Positions 48,051-50,399 of a DNA stretch of 50,399 bases are shown in pieces (position 1 is the first letter of the stretch; each line of letters opens with the position of its first letter). The DNA lies in assembly GCA_012960135.1 (NCBI GenBank), contig DUBW01000001.1, positions 1-50,399 of the forward strand, read 5' to 3'. The position numbers and the translations under genes are program-made. The notes beneath the pieces are model-generated. The model was not told where the DNA came from and ran no database searches. It was given only the letters and a program-made list of their open reading frames with translations. The stretch is from Methyloprofundus sp. Its GTDB lineage: Bacteria > Pseudomonadota > Gammaproteobacteria > Methylococcales > Methylomonadaceae.

Positions 48051-49202
48051 TTGTATTTTCTATATTGGCCTATTTTTCTAAAATTAATGGCGCGGATGTT
48101 TACGCCACGGTATTTTCGTCCAAAATTTGTGTTCTTTGTCGGTTTTATTATTATCCCTGCGATCCTGGTACTGCGGCTTCTAGTTAGCTTTTTTCAAGCA
48201 CTGGATTACATTCTTTACCCTGGTTTCAAACATCAAGAGGTTAACCAACCGGTATTTATTTTAAGCAACCCACGTAGCGGTTCAACCTTTTTACACCGGA
48301 TGCTAGAAAAAGATCAGCAATTCACTTATTTATCCTTATGGCAGTCTCTGTTTAACTCCGTAACTATTTATAAACTGGTCGCATTGATAAACCGGATTGA
48401 TATGAGCATCGGCGATCCGTTAGGGAAAATAGTCGATATCCTGGATAATCATTTTTTCAAAGGCTGGGATGGGCTGCATAAAGCTGGCTTGCGTTATTCA
48501 GAGGAAGATGAATTCTTATTTGTCAGCTCTTTTCTAGCGCCTGGGCTTATTCTCTTTTTTCCCTATTTACATGAAGTCGCTGAAATTTTTTCAATCGACA
48601 AACTACCCGAACAAGTACGAAAAAAAATCATTAAAAATTTCCGTTTATCTGTCCAGCGCCATGTCTATGCATCAGGAGGGCAAACGTTTCTGGCTAAGAA
48701 TGCGGTTGCCGGAGGAAGACTCGGCCTCTATCAGGAGGCTTTTCCAGATATGCGTGCAATCTATATACATAGCGATATCCTTAAGTCGATTGCGTCATCA
48801 CTAAGCGTATTTTCCAAGCCCTGGTCCTTCCATTCTCCCGCCTGCTATCAAAGAAAGTATGAAAGCATTAGTGTAATTGAAATGGTACGCACTAATCATC
48901 AAGGTATCATTAGCCACCGACTTAACTTCACGCCTGAAAATGCAGTGGATATTATCTATGACAAGCTGGTTACCGACCCACAAACAACAGTTGAATCTAT
49001 ATATCAACACTTTTCACTATCTATGGATGATGAGTATAAAGCCAGTTTACAACAAGATAGCATAGCCGCTAAATCCTATAAAAGTGTTCATGTCTATAAG
49101 GTTGAGGATTACGGGTTTACTAGCGAAGAAATCGAACAATATATTGCCAATCAATCAGCCGAAGAGCAGGTATTTGAAGAAAAATACCATATGCTGGAGT
49201 AA
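48051..49202 (+). CDS. Sulfotransferase-family protein
   Basis: The 383-residue protein begins with hydrophobic segments (about 1-50, FVFFVGFIIIPAILVLRLLVSF) and then a P-loop-like 5'-phosphosulfate site, PVFILSNPRSGSTFLHRMLEK, typical of PAPS-dependent sulfotransferases. HSDILKSIASSL and the tail RKYESIS follow. The family moves sulfate from PAPS to carbohydrate or other acceptors; the membrane start suggests a bound form. The start is TTG at 48051 with AGAGGA six bases upstream. The acceptor is unknown and no other glycan genes are near. It is 225 bases from the formate dehydrogenase operon. Confidence 0.8.
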   Translation: MYFLYWPIFLKLMARMFTPRYFRPKFVFFVGFIIIPAILVLRLLVSFFQALDYILYPGFKHQEVNQPVFILSNPRSGSTFLHRMLEKDQQFTYLSLWQSLFNSVTIYKLVALINRIDMSIGDPLGKIVDILDNHFFKGWDGLHKAGLRYSEEDEFLFVSSFLAPGLILFFPYLHEVAEIFSIDKLPEQVRKKIIKNFRLSVQRHVYASGGQTFLAKNAVAGGRLGLYQEAFPDMRAIYIHSDILKSIASSLSVFSKPWSFHSPACYQRKYESISVIEMVRTNHQGIISHRLNFTPENAVDIIYDKLVTDPQTTVESIYQHFSLSMDDEYKASLQQDSIAAKSYKSVHVYKVEDYGFTSEEIEQYIANQSAEEQVFEEKYHMLE

Positions 49203-49436
49203 CCATAGAAGCATATAGCACAGCGAATCTTTTACAATCTAGATTTGCTTATCTAGAGCTTGAATGAAAAAGTCATTTTTTAAAAAAATATCACACCCAA
49301 TCGAGTGAAATAATTTTCAAATTAACTCAGTTGGGATTAAAACCCACCCATTGTTACGAGTTTTGTCGGTGCAGTGCTATTTGGACACTTTTTAAACGTA
49401 CCAACCCCTAAGTGTGTTGACTTCTTTAAAAAAGTT

Positions 49437-50217
49437 GGCTCTATGTGAAATACAGTGGATTAATCAAATTTCATTTTTCCGCAGAGAAAATAAATCATAT
49501 TGATAAAGTTGTTGATATTACGGTAACCCCTAGCGCGTCTTTTGGCTAATTGAACCTTGCTATTAATGCCTTCCAATAGACCGTGTGTGATGTGTGATTC
49601 AACGAAGTGAACAATGCGCTTTAACTGTTTTTTCAAAGATCAAAAAGGCCGTTATTTTAACGATTTCTACTTCGTTGTACCACTATCGCATGTCTCTGAT
49701 TTATTGGGAATTTCCCATAGATCATGGAACAGAACTTTCAGTCAATAGGCTTCACCTAGCTTTGTATAAAGTGGAATCATTTCTACCCGTGATGCTTCTT
49801 ATTTTAACCGAAAGATTTTCTCGATTTTTTGGGACCGTGTATTTTAGCCCTTTTAATACCTCATGCTCTTTACGCTCATCTTTACGTACTTTATCCATAT
49901 CCTTGTTGAGTAATTTGGCGACATGAAACCGATCGAAAGTAATTTCTGCAACCGGAAAGTAGACGGCTGCGCCAGCAATAAAAGCGGGTGAAAGATCCAT
50001 GCTCAGCCCCGTGAATTGATCCTCTGGAACACTTTCTTTCCAGATGTTGCTGAATACTTTTCAGGGTTGCCCTGCCTCTTCCTGCGCAGACTTGGATGAC
50101 ACGTGATGCATCCAGATCAACGAACATCAATGGGGTCAGCCTCGATTGATTTAAAATGACAGGGCCAGGTCTTGCAATGTCACATCGTTGATAATTTGAA
50201 GCGCGCTTATTATTCAT
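49437..50217 (-). mobile_element. ISL3-family insertion sequence, decayed, right end visible
   Basis: The end at 49437 reads GGCTCTATGTGAAATACAGT, like the inverted repeats of ISL3-family elements. Just before it is AAAAAGTT, possibly the 8-bp target duplication. Between it and the window edge lies the transposase remnant described separately. The other inverted repeat is not in the window or is lost, because transposase similarity fades near 50217. Confidence 0.7.
49460..50150 (-). pseudogene. ISL3-family transposase, multiply broken
   Basis: On the minus strand the order is LMFVDLDASRVIQVCAGR, then one frame over VPEDQFTGLSMDLSPAFIAG, and FPVAEITFDRFHVAKLLN with KNRENLS. These are the DDE core of ISL3 transposases. 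The frame changes by one base near 50058 (A-run), and a stop follows TLYKAR at 49752. A third stretch (FKKQLKRIVHFVESHITHG, LLEGINSKVQLAKRRARGYR and FINMIYFLCGKMKFD) brings the intact C-terminus to a TAA at 49460. The middle part has further stops (for example TGA after LGEAY). The N-terminus is missing. Confidence 0.8.
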
Positions 50218-50399
50218 CCCAACAGTCAGGATATAAATGAAATCGGCTTAGTAGAAATAAATAATCCGGGTAGCCCTGAAAGATCAATTCTCTGGCATCT
50301 TCTCTTTCTTTCGGGTTCTATGCTTCCGCTGCCAGCTATGGAGAGCGAACGCGAGGGCTGGTAGTCCCCAGAAGGCGTAGGGCCGTTGTTTTGTCGGAA
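50218..50399. other. Window end, unidentified
   Basis: The minus strand has a short open run ending WDE and a TAA at about 50209 (EDARELIFQGYPDYLFLLSRF), with a stop again near 50310. The rest (a GC-rich stretch near 50340-50399) has no clear gene. It could be the edge of another broken gene interrupted by the ISL3 element. I make no functional call. Confidence 0.3.

Noticed and set aside
50230-50399. Start of another transposase at the window end
   Set aside because: The short open run has stops on both sides and no motif; too little sequence to call.

Overview
This window is chromosomal DNA from a gammaproteobacterium with moderately low G+C. Three things suggest this. The housekeeping gene order is gammaproteobacterial: pyrG-kdsA-eno-ftsB-ispD-ispF-truD, nudJ-mnmA, clpS-clpA, infA, divergent rne/rluC, and lepA-lepB-DUF4845-rnc-era-recO-pdxJ. 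The proteins resemble gammaproteobacterial homologues, for example IF-1, RNase E and NudJ. The right half carries C1-oxidation genes: an NAD-linked formate dehydrogenase with fused beta/gamma subunit, a quinoprotein-associated SoxYZ-like carrier and a periplasmic quinoprotein-relay metallohydrolase. Together these point to a methylotroph, most plausibly a type I methanotroph (Methylococcales). No pmo, mxa or xox gene is present, so this assignment is an inference.

Layout. 1-1087: decayed IS3-family element. 1405-7862 (+): CTP synthase, KDO-8-phosphate synthase (metal-dependent type), enolase, FtsB, IspD, IspF and TruD. 8463-10009 (-): nudJ-mnmA. 10147-12751 (+): clpS-clpA. 12778-15378 (-): infA and rne, with a clear rne terminator. 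16096-20143 (+): rluC, sppA, then birA-coaX and a small membrane protein that looks like a SPOR protein lacking its SPOR domain. 20592-21932 (+): AmiB-type amidase. 21933-25760: pyrF and a class V aminotransferase set among decayed sequence (an IS91-like transposase remnant and a broken NhaD antiporter). 25784-26829 (+): VOC protein and a Gdt1-type transporter. 26993-32972 (-): the lepA-to-pdxJ operon. 33241-34124 (-): rppH and a TusC/DsrF-like gene. 34298-37256 (+): HAD phosphatase and glgX. 37327-42820 (-): LysR regulator, metallohydrolase, histidine kinase, response regulator, SoxYZ-like carrier and a small exported protein. 43031-47826 (+): formate dehydrogenase operon interrupted by a shortened DUF29 gene. 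48051-49202 (+): sulfotransferase-like protein. 49437-end: decayed ISL3-family element.

How the genes work together. The LysR gene is divergent from the formate dehydrogenase operon, and a perfect ATC-N9-GAT dyad lies between them, so formate oxidation is probably under that regulator. Behind the LysR gene, on the same strand, are the periplasmic metallohydrolase, a NarL-type two-component pair and the SoxYZ-like carrier. This makes the block a C1-oxidation and sensing island.

The most unusual observations are these. (i) ftsB appears to start at an ATT codon, with a 16S-complementary ribosome site just upstream. (ii) A non-coding palindromic element (MITE-like) is present in two inverted copies with 3-bp TTA/TAA target duplications, and a diverged third relative shares its core. 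One copy's junction forms the pdxJ stop codon. (iii) The DUF29 gene inside the formate dehydrogenase operon has lost its middle part in frame. (iv) A 22-bp perfect hairpin separates glgX from the next gene. No rRNA, tRNA or CRISPR array was recognised.
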